Source: Cacajao melanocephalus (Eukaryota > Chordata > Mammalia > Primates > Pitheciidae). Taken from it: a stretch of DNA of 64,000 bases. The DNA lies in contig CAUYLG010059294.1 of the NCBI GenBank assembly GCA_963573385.1, positions 1 to 64,000 on the forward strand, in the 5' to 3' direction. The translations under genes were made by a program, and so were the position numbers. This document shows positions 1 through 12,740 of this stretch, piece after piece. The notes under the pieces are model-generated. The model was not told the DNA's origin. It did no database searches and saw nothing but the letters and a program-made list of their open reading frames with translations. Every line of letters starts with the position of its first letter. Position 1 is the stretch's first letter.

Positions 1-452
1 AATTGCTGACTTTCAGATTGGGTCTGAGTGAATGTCCAGCTTGTTGGTGATGAAGTTTTTTCTGTTTCTTAGTTTTCCTTTGGCGGACGCCCCTTCCCCA
101 CAGAGCTTGGCCTTCCTGGGTTCAGCTGTGCTTACTGTGAAAATCTCAGTCCTCAGCACATCCAATTGCTGTTCTCCTTGTGGGGATGGGACCAGCCGAG
201 CCCGACTCGAAAGGCACCCAGTCGCGTATACTCCGCACTGAGAAGTGCTGCGCTGTGCCAGGGCGCCGGCAAAACAGCTGTGCCGGCTAAAAGAGTCGCG
301 CTGGTGACACGTGTGGCTCCTCCGCCGGGAATCTCTGAGTTTGTGGGCAACAGAAATTCGTCTGAAATTGCGGCGTCCACTCGCTCTCTGTGCTTTCACT
401 GGGAGCTACAATCCTGAGCTGTTGTTAATCGGCCATCTTGGATCTCTCCCCC
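1..452 (-). mobile_element. L1 5'-UTR, antisense, cut by the window edge
   Basis: Read on the minus strand from about 452 leftward, this begins with the L1 5'-end signature (CCAAGATGGCCGA followed by an AACAGCTC..GTAGCTCCCAGTG-like stretch). It stays GC- and CpG-rich to the window start, unlike the AT-rich DNA beyond 452. The intact 5' terminus suggests a long, possibly full-length L1 whose ORFs lie to the left, outside the window. Divergence from the young L1 start points to an older primate subfamily (older L1PA or L1PB); the subfamily is a guess. L1 5'-UTRs carry a sense promoter and often an antisense promoter. Any antisense promoter here would fire rightward into the window. Short open frames on both strands are a by-product of high GC, not genes. 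Confidence 0.8.
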
Positions 453-1299
453 TCTGATTAGTTTTATGAACACATTTTTATAGCAGAAACATTTTGTCTT
501 AAGCTTCCTTTTATTGTATTTGTTTGTTTCTTTATTCTTTCAAATTGTTTATATTATTTTTGAATGATAGATATATTATAACTACATAAAACTATTTGCA
601 AATTTCAAAACAGAAACAACTACTAGTAAGTCACTATTCTAAGTTGTTTCCTTTTAATAGATTTTTTTCTTTTCTTTTTTTATTTAATCAATATATACTC
701 CATCCTACTTTTTAAATTTAGGACATGATAAGCATTTTCTATGTCTCTACAGTTTTCTAATAGGAAGTTTTGAAGCTACAGATCTTAAAACAATAGATAT
801 TTAGACTATCTACACTTACCTTTTTTTGCTCTTGTTTTAATTATTTTTATAAATTTGCTTTTGACTTCAATGTAAGTCGATTTTGAAAGGTTAATGATAT
901 TTAAAAGCTGGTAATAAACATTATGACACATACCTTATTGGTACTCAGAGATATTAATCTGCAGACTTAGAAGCACTTCATAAAAAGTTACATTTCTATT
1001 CGTGTTGTAGAAAATCTTGGAGACAAGAACAGTAAGTGGCTCATTGACTTTGACTTTGCCACTGCCAACTTTAAGATATGAGTAGTTACAGTTTGTAGAT
1101 TTTCTATCCCCTAGTGTTTCTACTAGTTCCTAATTTCTTTGTTGGTAAAGGTGGAGCTGGGAAGGGAGTCTGGGAAAGGGTATGCTTTACTGATCTATCT
1201 CAAAATTATATCATAACCAGAACCTAGCTTTTATTTAAAATGTCATTTGGCATGATTTTGGGAAGGAGTTAATAGAGATTTTGGCTGTTTAAAAGCCCT
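453..1299. other. AT-rich unassigned sequence
   Basis: No convincing repeat, long open frame or structured motif was seen. It contains short T-rich runs near 661-690. Confidence 0.5.
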
Positions 1300-1593
<294 letters not shown>

Positions 1594-2009
1594 CCCTTAG
1601 CCCTCCAAACCATACCTTACTGCTGTCTAGACAGGAACATTCTTTGATAAATGCGGTTGCGCACAGACACAGAGTGAAAGAATATAATGGGGCTATCAAT
1701 TTACACACTGGGGAGAGGGAAGGAGGAAGTGCATCTTCATCAGAGATTAACTATGATAGAAATCAGAGTGCGGATAGGAAGATGGAGACTGAGCACAGAA
1801 AGAATGTTCCAGAGAAGGAGAACAGAAGTACAAGGGCCTGGAGGCAGAAGAGAGCAGGGCAGGTGCCTCCTGGAAATGATAGTATAGAGTGAGGGCAGGG
1901 ATGTCCAAGAGCAGGGAGGCAAAGAGGAGAGAGCACAAGAACTTCATACTTCTTTTATAGTTAGTTTCAGGGTGGCTCAGTGCTGAGTATTCAGTGTTTA
2001 CTCTCATCA
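1594..2009 (-). repeat. Unassigned, with a weak L2-like stretch at about 1735-1930
   Basis: The segment around 1800-1870 (AGAATGTTCCAGAGAAGGAG then AAGGGCCTGGAGGCAGAAGA) resembles the reverse complement of the L2 region reading ...GGCCTTTGCA..CCTCTGCCTGGAATG. Divergence is high. The rest shows nothing recognisable. Confidence 0.35.
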
Positions 2010-2413
2010 TTTATACAGAAAATATTTATTGGTCACTTAGCAATATGTCAGGCACACAAGAAGAAACAAGACTTCTGTTCTTGTGGAAATTGCAACTTTG
2101 AAAAGAAGACAGATATTAATTAATCAAATAACCACACAAATAAACATGAAATTGCACGTGGTACTCTGAATGTGTTGAAAAGGAAAACTTGATTATTCCG
2201 AGAACTCAGGAAAGCTTTCTTGTGAAAGGATAAGTAAGAATGGACTAAACCATGAGGAAGAGAAGAGCATTCCAAGTGGAGAAAGCTATATGTGCATAGG
2301 TCCTGGGGTGAGCACATCGAATGATAAAAACTAAAAATGAGATCCATTAAGCCCAGGTGTCTGAGTGGTATACAAGGCAGAGAAATACAGTAGAACCATA
2401 TTAAGAAATTGTC
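2010..2413 (-). repeat. L2 fragment, 3' part (first half of a split copy)
   Basis: The order of recognisable blocks matches reverse-complement L2. First comes a TATTTATTGGTCACTTAGCA..GTCAGGCAC end, then GGAAAGCTTTCTTGTGAAAGGATAAG, then AGAGCATTCCAAGTGGAG followed by ATAGGTCCTGGGG. Homology stops at a young L1 and resumes beyond it at 2976. Confidence 0.6.
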
Positions 2414-2420
2414 AGTATTC

Positions 2421-2968
2421 TTTTTTTTTATTATACTTTAAGTTCTTGGGTACATGTGCAGAATGTGCAGGTTTGTTACATAGGTATACAAGTGCCATGG
2501 TGGTTTGCTGCATCCATCCCCCCCGTCATCTACATTAGGTATTTCTCCTAACGTTAGCCCTCCCCAATCCGCCCACCTCCTGCTATCCTTCCCCTAGGCT
2601 GCCACCCCCCTACAAGCCCCAGTGTGTGATGTTCCTCTCCCTGTGTCCATGTGTTCTCATTGTTCAACACCCACTTATGAGTGAGAACATGTGGTGTTTG
2701 GTTTTCTGTTCTTGTGTGAGTTTGCTGAGAATGATGGTTTCCAGCTTCACCCATGTCCCTGCAAAGGACATGAACTCATCCTTTTTATGGCTGCATAGTA
2801 TTTTATGGTGTATATGTGCCACATTTTCTTTATCCAGTCTATCATTGATGGGCATTTGGGCTGGTTCTAAATCTTTGCTATTGTAAACAGTACTGCAATA
2901 AACATATGTGTGTATGTGTCTTTATAATTGAATGTTTTATAACCCTTTGGGTTTATACCCAGTAATGG
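2421..2968 (-). mobile_element. 5'-truncated L1PA 3' end inserted in L2
   Basis: The poly-T (2421-2429) followed by TTATACTTTAAGTTCTTGGG marks an L1 3' end in reverse orientation. The remainder matches the L1PA 3'-UTR and ORF2 C-terminal region (minus-strand peptide with MPINDRLDKENVAHIHHKIL and MSFAGTWVKLETIILSKLTQ). It ends abruptly at CCCAGTAATGG. A short imperfect target duplication AGTATTC (2414-2420) and AATATTC (2969-2975) flanks it. About 550 bp; not coding-competent. Confidence 0.95.
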
Positions 2969-2975
2969 AATATTC

Positions 2976-3245
2976 TAAAAGCAACAGACATTGAAGAGTT
3001 CCAAACTGAGTGGTGACATGACCTGATACGTGTTTTGTAAAAGTTACTCCGGCTACATTAAAGGAAATAGATTTAAAGTCTGAAAGAGTATATTACATGA
3101 TAACCCAGAATAAAAGTTTAGCATCTTGGATTTGGGAGGTAGAGATTATTATCAAGCAATTTGGATATATAGAGAAATGTTTAAAAGATAAATAGCCACA
3201 GGAGCTAATGGATTAGACATGGGGGTCAGTGAGAAGTAGGTAACT
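2976..3245 (-). repeat. L2 fragment, second half of the split copy
   Basis: Resumes L2 homology in reverse complement: GACATTGAAGAGTTCCAAAC, TGGTGACATGACCTGATACG, AAAGTTACTCCGGCTAC and, further on, GCTAATGGATTAGACATGGG. These follow in the same order as the consensus after the block ending near 2413, so the L1 at 2421-2968 interrupted one older element. Confidence 0.6.
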
Positions 3246-3649
3246 GGTTTCTTCATCATTTGATTTCCATTTGGTTTCTTTATCATAAGATTTTTAACAT
3301 CAAATTTCTTACCTCTTGCTTCTTTGAAAAATACGTAAATTCAAATGTTCATTCTTTCAATAGTCAGTAGCTCTTGCTAGGTGCTCTGCACCATGCTAGT
3401 TAGTAAACAACATATAAAGATGAGTAAGTGAGTAAGACACTATCTTGCCACTTTAAGTATAGCAGAGATGCAGCCCAAGACCCCATTCTGTTTGACAGCA
3501 AGCTTTGTTGCAAAGTGGTCATAAAAACATATTTTGTAAAATTGGCAATTTGGAATTCATAGTGATAAAGTCACATTTCTGTAAATTTGGACACATATGA
3601 AGAAATTTACTCATTAAGCCAGGTTTCTATAGATTGGGTAAATATATGC
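3246..3649. other. Unassigned sequence
   Basis: Around 3370-3460 is a weakly L2/MIR-like phrase (GCTAGGTGCTCTGCACCATG). Otherwise nothing recognisable. Confidence 0.35.
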
Positions 3650-5350
3650 AAAATAACATGGAGTTATTTGCTTACTGTGAAATCCCACTAATTGTCTCTT
3701 TGAGTGGTCTGACTGCCCCTTGCACACAAGGAAGTTTTGACAATCATAACTCTTCAAGCTTTGCCAATACCATAATCAAAGTGTTTACTCCATTTATATT
3801 TTAATCTGTTTGTAATTGCCATTTCTGTATGTTCACACTCTCTCCTTTGTTTCTGCCTTAGATAATGTATAGTTCACTCTTTCACTTTTGTGCTCTGAGG
3901 AGGCCAGATTGAGGCCACACCAGCTCCTCCTTTTTGCTTTCCTTTCGTAAGATGTTCAGTTTGCCAGCTGATTAAGATTGTACTTTCTAGACAAATCTCC
4001 ATAAACAGCTGGTAGAAAACAGTGGATGCTGCTTTGTTCACACTCTGGAAAAACTCTTGTATATTCTCAAGTGCTTACAGTAGAACTATAGGAGTTTCCC
4101 TTGCTTACATCAAGAGCTTTTAACAATGGTAGCATACTTTCTTTAGTTTGCCCACATGGGTGACATTTAGTAGGAAATGGAAGTAAAGTAGAACCTGTTA
4201 AAATAAACAAACCCCATATTAAAACAGAATTGGTAAAACATCGAGCGAATCCCCCAAAATAAAAATCTCACAGATCAATTTTATTTTCATACATAAATAT
4301 TTCAAACTCCACAGAAAGAAAAGATTAATATGCCGTCTTTTAGTAAAGCTTGTTAGCTGTCCTTATTATTACCTGCTTCACAAGCCTTGAGGACATCCCT
4401 TCTAAAATAGGAAACGAGTAATCTGTATGCGAGGAAAACTACAAAGAAGCAATAAATTATCGCTGTAATGACATGCTAATTAAAATTTTGCTTGTAACTC
4501 ATGTAAGTGTTTGAAGCCCAGCAAATTTCTCTTTTCATTTGTGAAGTGTGAAGGTAAATTGCCCAGTGACAGTGGGACATCGCTAACAAGTACAAATTGA
4601 ATAACATGCTATCTTGCTCTATTAGCCCTGACTAGCGTGTCTGAATTAGATATTCAGCGCACTCCCCATTGTAGGCCTGATTGATAAATGCTAAGGAGAA
4701 TTTGTCAAAACAACAGGGGCTACACCCAGTGGGACATCAATATGCTCCATTTAGTCACCCCCACAGCACTTCCTACATACGATTGTCACATAAAATTAAG
4801 ACTAGCCGCTAACCAGCCATCAAGCTTGTAGCAGACGTCAGGCAGCCTGTGTTCTGTATGCATATTAGTCACATGCTTAACAATTTGGGCTGTCAGGACA
4901 GAAGCATGCAGTGACCTCTGGAGCAGAGGTTGAATTTTGCAACTATACCAAAACATCATGCTCAGCTGTTCAAGATTTTAGACCATTTCCTGCCAGATCT
5001 GTGCACAGATGCAGTGCCCTAAGCTATAATCTGTGGCAGCGTCCAAATGACAAATGGCACCAGGAAGATTATTGCATTATATATTAAGTACCACAGTCTG
5101 TAAATTATAAGTAAACTACTGTTCAGACTGTCTCCTCCAGCTTTCAGGATACTTTCTCTCTTCGTTCTTTTTTAAATAAACCTAATAAATATTGGGTGAA
5201 CTAAAGATCAAAGCCCAGAGTTTGAATTAGCCATCTCCATTGCTAATTAGCTGCTTGAATATCAAACAGTTTTGGACCAGCTGTAATTTAATAAGCCATG
5301 ATTGAGGTTGGCCTGATTTTGTTTCCTCATTGAAAATTCTTCTCAGGTGC
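3650..5350. promoter_or_regulatory. Repeat-free, CpG-retaining block: candidate conserved enhancer
   Basis: About 1.7 kb with no recognisable transposon, in a window otherwise dense with them. The core 4230-5080 keeps roughly 13 CpG dinucleotides, well above neighbouring AT-rich DNA. It carries clustered developmental-type sites: ATGCTAATTA (4473-4482, POU/homeodomain), TGATTGAT (4678-4685, PBX/HOX-type), ATGCATATTA (4858-4867, POU-like), an ACGTCA half CRE near 4837, and GCTAATTAGC around 5242. There are no long open frames and no obvious promoter. Conservation cannot be measured here, so regulatory function is inference from composition and motif clustering. Confidence 0.45.
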
Positions 5351-6680
5351 AAGTTTGTATGATTTTAGAATTCATGGTGATAAGCTGTTTTTGGTATTTC
5401 CCTCATAAACATAATTAACCATAAATACAGAAAAACAATAACAAAAGTCATTGCAATCTAACAGAATCTTTTGTTAGATCTGTTTTCTCATTTCTGTTGC
5501 ATTAGATGTAAGCTCCTTTCAAAGAAAGTTACCTGCTAATCAAATAAGGAACTAACATATTCTAAAGTCATTTGTTTGAAATAGCAGATATTCTCTGAAA
5601 AATGTGTTTTAATATTTTTAACTCAGTATATATTGTGTAAATAAAAAGCTTGTTATTCTCTAATTTGTCATTAGGTATGGGAGCTAGGATAACTTTTGAA
5701 AAGAAATTGCTTAAACTTTCATTTACAAATAGTATAATAAACCATATTTTCTGATGTATTAAAAAGAATATATAGAAAAGCTCTTATTTTAAGATCATAC
5801 ATCTGTTGGAACTCAATAGAATTTATTCTAAGTTGAACTTTTAGACATTGAATATTGAATATTTTTCTCTGTGTATTTTGGGATTATTGCTTTTATTCTG
5901 AGAACCTAAGCAAAATTATCCAAGTAGCATTAGAAATATATTTCTTATGGCACTTCTATGGAATTTAGTTACAAGAAATATATGAAATATGATTTAAAAA
6001 ACATTGTTAAACTTACGTAGTATTTCTTCTTTCTAGGACATAAAGGCAAGACATTTAACCTGCTACTGCTATTCTGTATTTTTCATTTCAAAGACAGCAC
6101 ATAAGTAAAATCTTGCCTTTTGACACCGTCTAGATTTTATTCGTTCTAGAGTTTAAACATTTTTGAATAGTTTCAGTTTTATTGCTATTATAACCATATG
6201 ATAAATTGACTCATAGAATTCCTCCCAGAAAATGCTAATTTTTTCATGAAAATCAACATTACATTCCTTAGCATATATGATTTAACTTTAAAAACTCATT
6301 TAATTTTTAAAAAATCATTTACTTAAAAAAATGGTGAGCTGCAGTGTGCTTATAGATTTATGTTAAACTATATAATAAGACTAAGTGGGAGAGCTATATA
6401 TGGAACCTGAAACAAAGTTTATTCCATTCAAGTGACAACCACAACTCTAATGATGGGTTAAACAATGGCTAGACACCACCACATTGCCGGAGATTATTAC
6501 AAAGGCTTATTAAGAAAAGAAAGACATAGGTGAACACTTAGTAGTTAAGCTGAGCAGGTATAAACCTGTTTTCTTTAAAGCTTTTTTTGTTTAAATTTTT
6601 GTAAGTTGAGAACTATCTCAGTGCTGTAGATATCTCACATTTATTAAAGCTAGAGGGAACAACCAACTCCACTTATAAGA
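5351..6680. other. AT-rich unassigned sequence
   Basis: No recognisable repeat or gene. A/T-rich runs dominate, for example around 6290-6330. Confidence 0.45.
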
Positions 6681-7310
6681 AATGGCCACTTTAAATTATT
6701 CAACAACTTTTAGCTCAAAAAATTTCAATTATGTTGAATTTTATAAATTCCCCTTTCACTCCTCCACCTCTCCCCAGTCTTCTACTTTAAACAGAAAAAC
6801 AAAGGACAGCAGGGTCCTTTTAGCCTCAGGCAACAGTCTGCTGATGGATATTGTAGAAGCTGAATTGCTCCCCATTCACATTCTAAACCCTTTCTCCTAA
6901 TTGTCATCTGTATCATCAGTGTCACTAACTGAGACCACTGCCACAATTCTACAGCCCTTTGGAGCAATATTGCCTTGGCTTTTTCTCCTGGGGTTTTTTC
7001 CTTGCTTGGTGCAATCTGTGGAGCCACTTAGCACAGGATCTTTGTTGACTTATAACAGGTACCAGATGATGCGTCCAGACCTCTAGCCTGGTTTTATGCC
7101 CTCATGGCTGGTGTGCCTGCCACTAGTGTGTGTGTGCACAGATGTCAGAGAGTAGATGATGCTTCTGCTGCCATTTTCATGCAAGAGCTTCAGGTTGGTG
7201 GGAAGAAATTCAATAGTACAGGAGAAAATCTGGTGTCTAAGAGAAATAGTGTTCTTGTGTTTGATGGCTTTGTGCATTCTTCTTTAAACCCAGCCCAGAA
7301 TTCTCACTAA
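6681..7310. other. Unassigned block of higher GC with short open frames
   Basis: Two consecutive plus-strand frames (6682-6900 and 6901-7086, then 7104-7310) and a minus-strand frame (6782-7027) are open, none longer than 81 codons. The peptides match no family I recognise and lack a consistent frame. An AATAAA lies near 7349. It could be an old LTR or a very old pseudogene; neither is supported well enough to call. Confidence 0.25.
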
Positions 7311-9374
7311 GCATATTTATACTGCTCTATCACTGTGATGCTTTCGGAAATAAAATGTAATTGCCTCCCTCTTTCCACTGATTTCCTTGATCTTTAAATA
7401 TTCTACCATGTCCTCACCATTCATAAAAATAAGTTTAAGGAAAAATTATTCACATGAATAAGTTATATATAAGGATTTGGAAAGGAACTACTCCCAACTG
7501 AATGTTTTTATAATAACAATTTTTATTAATAGCAATAGCATTTTCTTGGTGAGAAAATAAAATGTATTTTCCTATTAATTTATACAGAAGATTTCTTCCT
7601 AAAAGTCAAATTTGTACTAAAGTTCACCTGCAAACAAACATATGTAATGTTATTTGAGAAAAATTACATTAAATGTTTATACAATTGTTATATCTCCTAA
7701 TAAAGAAAAGTTATATATATATAATAAAATTAACATACAATATACATGTAACTTAGAAAATATAACAGCAATTAAAACAACTGCATTTGTGTTAAAATAC
7801 AGTAATGATGTAAACAGGTCATGATGCATCTATGTTTTCTATAGCTGAACTTCCATTATTTCAGTTATAAATTTTATTTCTTTATTGAGATTATTTTAGT
7901 AATTACTATCTTTCCCCATATGATTGTAAATTCTATGAATGAAAGAAATAATCATGTCTTTTTTTTTTACCCACTTTTTTTATCCACAGTGTTTTACAAA
8001 AAAAGTCTGGTTCATTGTAAGAGTTTCACAAGTACTGGTAGACTTAATATATGACTGAACAAATAAATCAGTGAATAAATTAATGAACAAAATAATATAT
8101 AAAATAATTAGAATTCCTGAAAAATTTTTAGCATTTGAAATGGAAACATTTTACAGGAAGCTCAACAAGAATGTAGGTAATCCTAAACGTGGCTGTGGGC
8201 TCATAGTGCTATCTCTGTTTGGAATATCATACAGCCCTCAGTCTCCTTTAGAAATTTTAAAGCAGTTTCAAGCTTTGAATCCCATCAACTTCAGAAGAAA
8301 CTCTCACTTTACATGATCTCCTTGAACAATAAAGTGAAATAAGATAATTCCTAGGATGACTTTACTCTTCAGGAGGGATTCTGATAGCTTACTATCTTTC
8401 ACTGTATCTACAGAATGCCACTTCAGCTGGAATATCTTTTAAGTATTGGGTCTTTATAAAATATTTATCATCTCAAAATATGCAAGAAAACATGGCATTT
8501 TTTAAATAAGGTGAATACAGTGAAATAGATTTATACGCTAGTTTCTATATTTTTAAACAGAGTGTTACCAATAATTTAATATTTTTTTCCCCACATCTTC
8601 ATCTAAGATGGAGAATTTCACCATTTCTCTCTTTTCCCAGTTCTGTGATGATTTTCTACACAGATTAGATTACAGTAATACCCTTTTGCCTAGGGTGTCC
8701 CCTGAGGACCACCCAAGAGCTTTCCTTTGTACAAATGGTAACAGCCTATGGCTCTACTGTGTTTTTGCCTAAAGCACATAGTGCTTATGAAATATAGAGA
8801 TCTCTGTCCTGTAGTTCATATGGTTATGAAATTGTTTCAAAAGCTTTCTGAATAAGGTCAGTATGACGCTTCTGACTTTTAATCAACAATGTTTGATGCA
8901 AATAAATTTGTTTGTCTGTGTCTATGTACGCCTGTGTGTGTTTATGTGTTTAAATGTTTCACTCTAAAATATCTTTATTTGTGCATTAGTGGCCTATCAT
9001 GGTCAACTTCCTACAAAAAACAATATAGCTGGTAAATGCCAATTTGTCTTATTCTGCATGTGAGAAGGAACCTTTCTAGGGTCATGATTCTAATTTACTA
9101 TTGTGTTAATGCATATTATCTACTAGCCTTTTCTTGTAAGTTTGACTTTAAAATGATTTTAGCTTTGAGCTAATAAATATTTTGCAAAGCTAAAAACAAT
9201 GTACTATATCACCAGAAGTGATGTTTTATGATATTTGCCATATACTATGATTATTTGCAGACATAAATTTTTAGAAATGAAAACATTTCTATTAAACTTT
9301 TACTTTGAATGCACATACTTTTAAAATATTCAAATATTTTAATGCTTTTTATTGAGAATAAAAGTTTTACTTTC
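7311..9374. other. AT-rich unassigned sequence
   Basis: About 2 kb with short A- and T-runs and no recognisable repeat, gene or RNA. An open frame at 8071-8316 is within chance expectation. Confidence 0.45.
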
Positions 9375-9427
9375 CACACACACACACACACACTCACACA
9401 CACACATACACACACACGCACACACAT
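9375..9427. repeat. (CA)n microsatellite, interrupted
   Basis: Alternating CA broken by single CT, AT and CG units. Interruptions suggest lower mutability than a pure tract. Confidence 0.97.
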
Positions 9428-9864
9428 GTTGATTCTATATGGGAAAGAATGGCAGATTAAGAACTGATAATCATAGTTTCTGCTATAGCAACAAATTAAA
9501 TAATTCAATTCCAAAAAATATAATGAAAACTTGAAACAATATTAGATTTCCACATTGCTCAAAATAATGAAATAATTATCCCCAATACATCTTACTTTAT
9601 GTGTTTTATCAGTATAACTATGATGAAAAAATATTCTCCAATATTCTCTTAAGCCATCGTGTCTAAAATAAAGTCTGTGGTTTCTTTTTTTTGAAAAAAT
9701 TGTTCCCTTTGACTTTCTTATTTTGTCCAATACTGTTACTCTCAGAATTTCAATCATCCTAAGAGCCTAGAGTTAATTTGGGGATCTCCCTCCTTCCTAA
9801 CTGCTGTAAGATTTGGTAACAGTTCATTAGTTAGAAGCAGGAAAGATAATTCCTCAGGCCCTTC
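9428..9864. other. Unassigned sequence
   Basis: AT-rich, with an open minus-strand frame (9542-9757) of 71 codons that matches nothing recognised. Confidence 0.4.
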
Positions 9865-10515
9865 CCTTCTTGGCAGTTCCCACTGTCATTACTCTATTCC
9901 AGGTCCTTATCATTTATCACCCTCATCTAAATTCCTCTTTCAGCAGCCTCCTAAAAATCCTTTTTGGTTCCTATCTCCCAAATGCAAATCCTTATGCACA
10001 AACATTAGATGAATGTTTATTTTATTATAACTTCATCAGAAGTATCCAGAGCTGCCCATGGCTAATGGGATAACTCTGAAATGCTTTGCTAGAATTTAGG
10101 GCTCTTGATATTTTGCTTCAAGCTCTCTTTTCATCATTATTTCCCACTTGTCACTCAAGCTGGATTGCTCTACTTGTCATGGTCTGATTATTTCTACTTC
10201 ATTATCTCTGCCTATACCATCATTACTTCTCACACTTAAAAGGACCTTCTCACTTTTAAACACCTTGGAACGCTGCCTCCAAAGTCAGCTTTCCTAATTT
10301 TCCTAACCCTCGATATTCTTTCTCATCCCTTCTAACTTTCTTTTTAGCAGTCACTTCGCCCTTGTGCTATATTTCATTGTATTATTGTTATGTTACAGAT
10401 ATTTTACCAGTTTGTCTTTATGCCTTTAAAAATGGCGTCTTTATTTCCTCTTTCCCTGCATTTCTCATCACAGAGGTAGATTCCCCAAAACATTTACTGG
10501 TTAAATAAGTAAGAA
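9865..10515 (+). repeat. L2 element, plus orientation, diverged
   Basis: Blocks follow the L2 order: CACTGTCATTACTCTATTCC-AGGTCCTTATCATTTATCA, CAGCAGCCTCCTAAAAATCC, then CTTCAAGCTCTC and a pyrimidine-rich stretch. It ends with CATTTACTGGTTAAATAAG in place of the usual TATTTGTTGAATGAAT. Strongly diverged, as expected for a repeat predating placental mammals. Confidence 0.55.
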
Positions 10516-12619
10516 ATTCCACACAAAGTTTAAACTATTTTGAGTGTAAAACAATTTATTTGATGAAACCAAACATTTTTTAGCCTATTAGTCAAGTAAA
10601 ATAGTGATCTTAAACATATATCAAAGTTTACTTATATTTTCTTTGATACTGCAGATATGAAACTTTAGTAATAACTAGGACAACTGAACTTGAGCCCTAA
10701 TCAAAACAGATCTTTTTTTAAAAAAAAAGAAAGCCCAAATTTATGTCTCTCATAAATAATAATGTTATTTAACAGCAGAGAGATAAAAAGTTATATTTGA
10801 ATATATATGATAATTGTTAAGAAATGAGACTAGGTGAATATTACATATTTGATTCAGAGACTTGTGGAATGTCCTCCATATATGAACAAAATAATATATA
10901 TCTGAAAACAAATAAAAAATATAAATGACCAAGATCTCACAAATTTACAGTCGAAGCTTGTCAAAATTTCAAGATGGATGAGTAATTCAGCACTCTTCAA
11001 TATAATAGTAGTTTAAAAGCCATTACCAATATAATAATTATAATAAATATAAACATTTAAATATTACACCTACTTTTGTGTATAACGCTCCACAAAAACT
11101 TCATCTTCAAAAATTCTTTCTACTGAAAACTCTGCAGTCGTAGTAAAGTGTGTATATTTTGGGGTATTTACCGTGACATTTTAACAATTCTTAAAAGTCT
11201 AAAATATGTTTTTCATTTTGCAGCTTTGTTCTGTGAAGTACTAATTACTTAGAAAGTCAACAGAAAACTTATAGTTGCAGAAAAAGGGATACTCTAAGAT
11301 AGTGCCTTCTCTTTCATTACTTGAGCAAATACATTTTATGGATTTAATGTTCTGGTCATTGGGGAGTTGTGATTCTATTGGGTAAATATTTTTTAGTTAC
11401 TTCTCAATTTCTAAAATCTTGTTGCAAGGTCCATTAGATCAGCTAATTAATGTGTGACCAAAATGAGAAGCTCATCCCCAAATTCATCACAGAGACGTAC
11501 TCCATTGCAGAATCACAAATAAACTTGTCATCTCATTTAACTTACGAATGCGTGCTTCCAATTATAATGGGAGGGGGATAGTTTGTAAGTGTATCCTGAC
11601 CACCGCAAAAGGAAAAGTAAATCAATACTTTGATGATAAGGAGTGTGCTGGCACAATCTTTGATTGTAAGAACAAGTTTTTTTAAAAAGTAAATTTGATC
11701 GATTTAGTAAAGAAATTACAAAATTGTATTCTGATCTTTATCAAATATGCTTGAAATGAAACTATCCAATATTTATTATTACATATACTATATATAAATA
11801 CATATTGTGTTCTATGTATGATATAATACAAAACATACAATCTATGAATATTTGTTTTTGTGTAAATTTATGTTATACAAATGTGTAAATATGATGTATT
11901 ATGAATGTATATCTATCTAGCTGATCTACGTACCTATCCATCTGTTTATCTGATAATTTTCCATTATTTGGCTGAAAGTCACAGCACATGTAATCTAAGT
12001 ATAAGGACTTAGACCAATATCTTTTTTTTGTCAGACTAGCCTTAGCTTTCTGGCACATGTACTATACAATTTTTTCAGAAGTAAAATTTTACAATATAGA
12101 TAAATTTCTAATTCTAAAGTTCCCCTTGTCAATTTTATACTATTCAGCCTTGTCTAGTTCATGTACTTAGTCACTACATTTTCTCTGGAGGACATTTAAC
12201 TGTTATTTACAAGAAAATGTATTCTTAACAATTAAGATTCACCATTGTGGCAAACTGTCAAGAGATAAATTATTTAACAACCAAGAGCATCATTACTGGA
12301 ATAAGTGTTTCTCTTCCTTGACTGTCACATGTATATATGCATGCACGTGTCTATGAATTCATAGCAGAAATCCAAAACTACTTTATTTTTTACAAGATTG
12401 ATAATACTGTCTAATGCTATTATTTTGTGTGTATGTTTTTGGTGGGGAAAAGTTCAATTTTATAGCATTATCTAGCAATTAGCTGTCATAAATAATACTG
12501 GATTTTGATATAAAGTAATGGTGGATTCCTCAAGCTACATGTAAAAATCTATTTATTTTATACTTTATCCCTCACATGCTCATGAAAATCTAAGTGATAT
12601 GAAATATGATCTAGACTAT
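10516..12619. other. AT-rich unassigned sequence
   Basis: About 2.1 kb with no recognisable element. A degenerate TATC-rich patch lies at about 11908-11953 (TATCTATCTAGCTGATC). A T7/A9 junction lies near 10711-10728. Confidence 0.45.
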
Positions 12620-12740
12620 CTTCAAACTCGTATTAGCTATATGTCCTTGGGCAATTTTTGAGGCAGATCACTCATTTGGGAAATGGGTTATATCTACTTA
12701 CATGATTTTTAAACTATAAAATAATTGCTTTACTGGGGAA
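12620..12740 (-). repeat. MIR-like fragment
   Basis: TATGTCCTTGGGCAATTTTTG followed by TTTGGGAAATGGGTTATATC resembles reverse-complement MIR (GTGACCTTGGGCAAGTTACT...TGTAAAATGGGGATAATA). The match is short and diverged. Confidence 0.5.

Noticed and set aside
13..399. 128-codon minus-strand frame in a CpG-rich region, a possible first exon
   Set aside because: It lies within the L1 5'-UTR; high GC makes stops rare on both strands.
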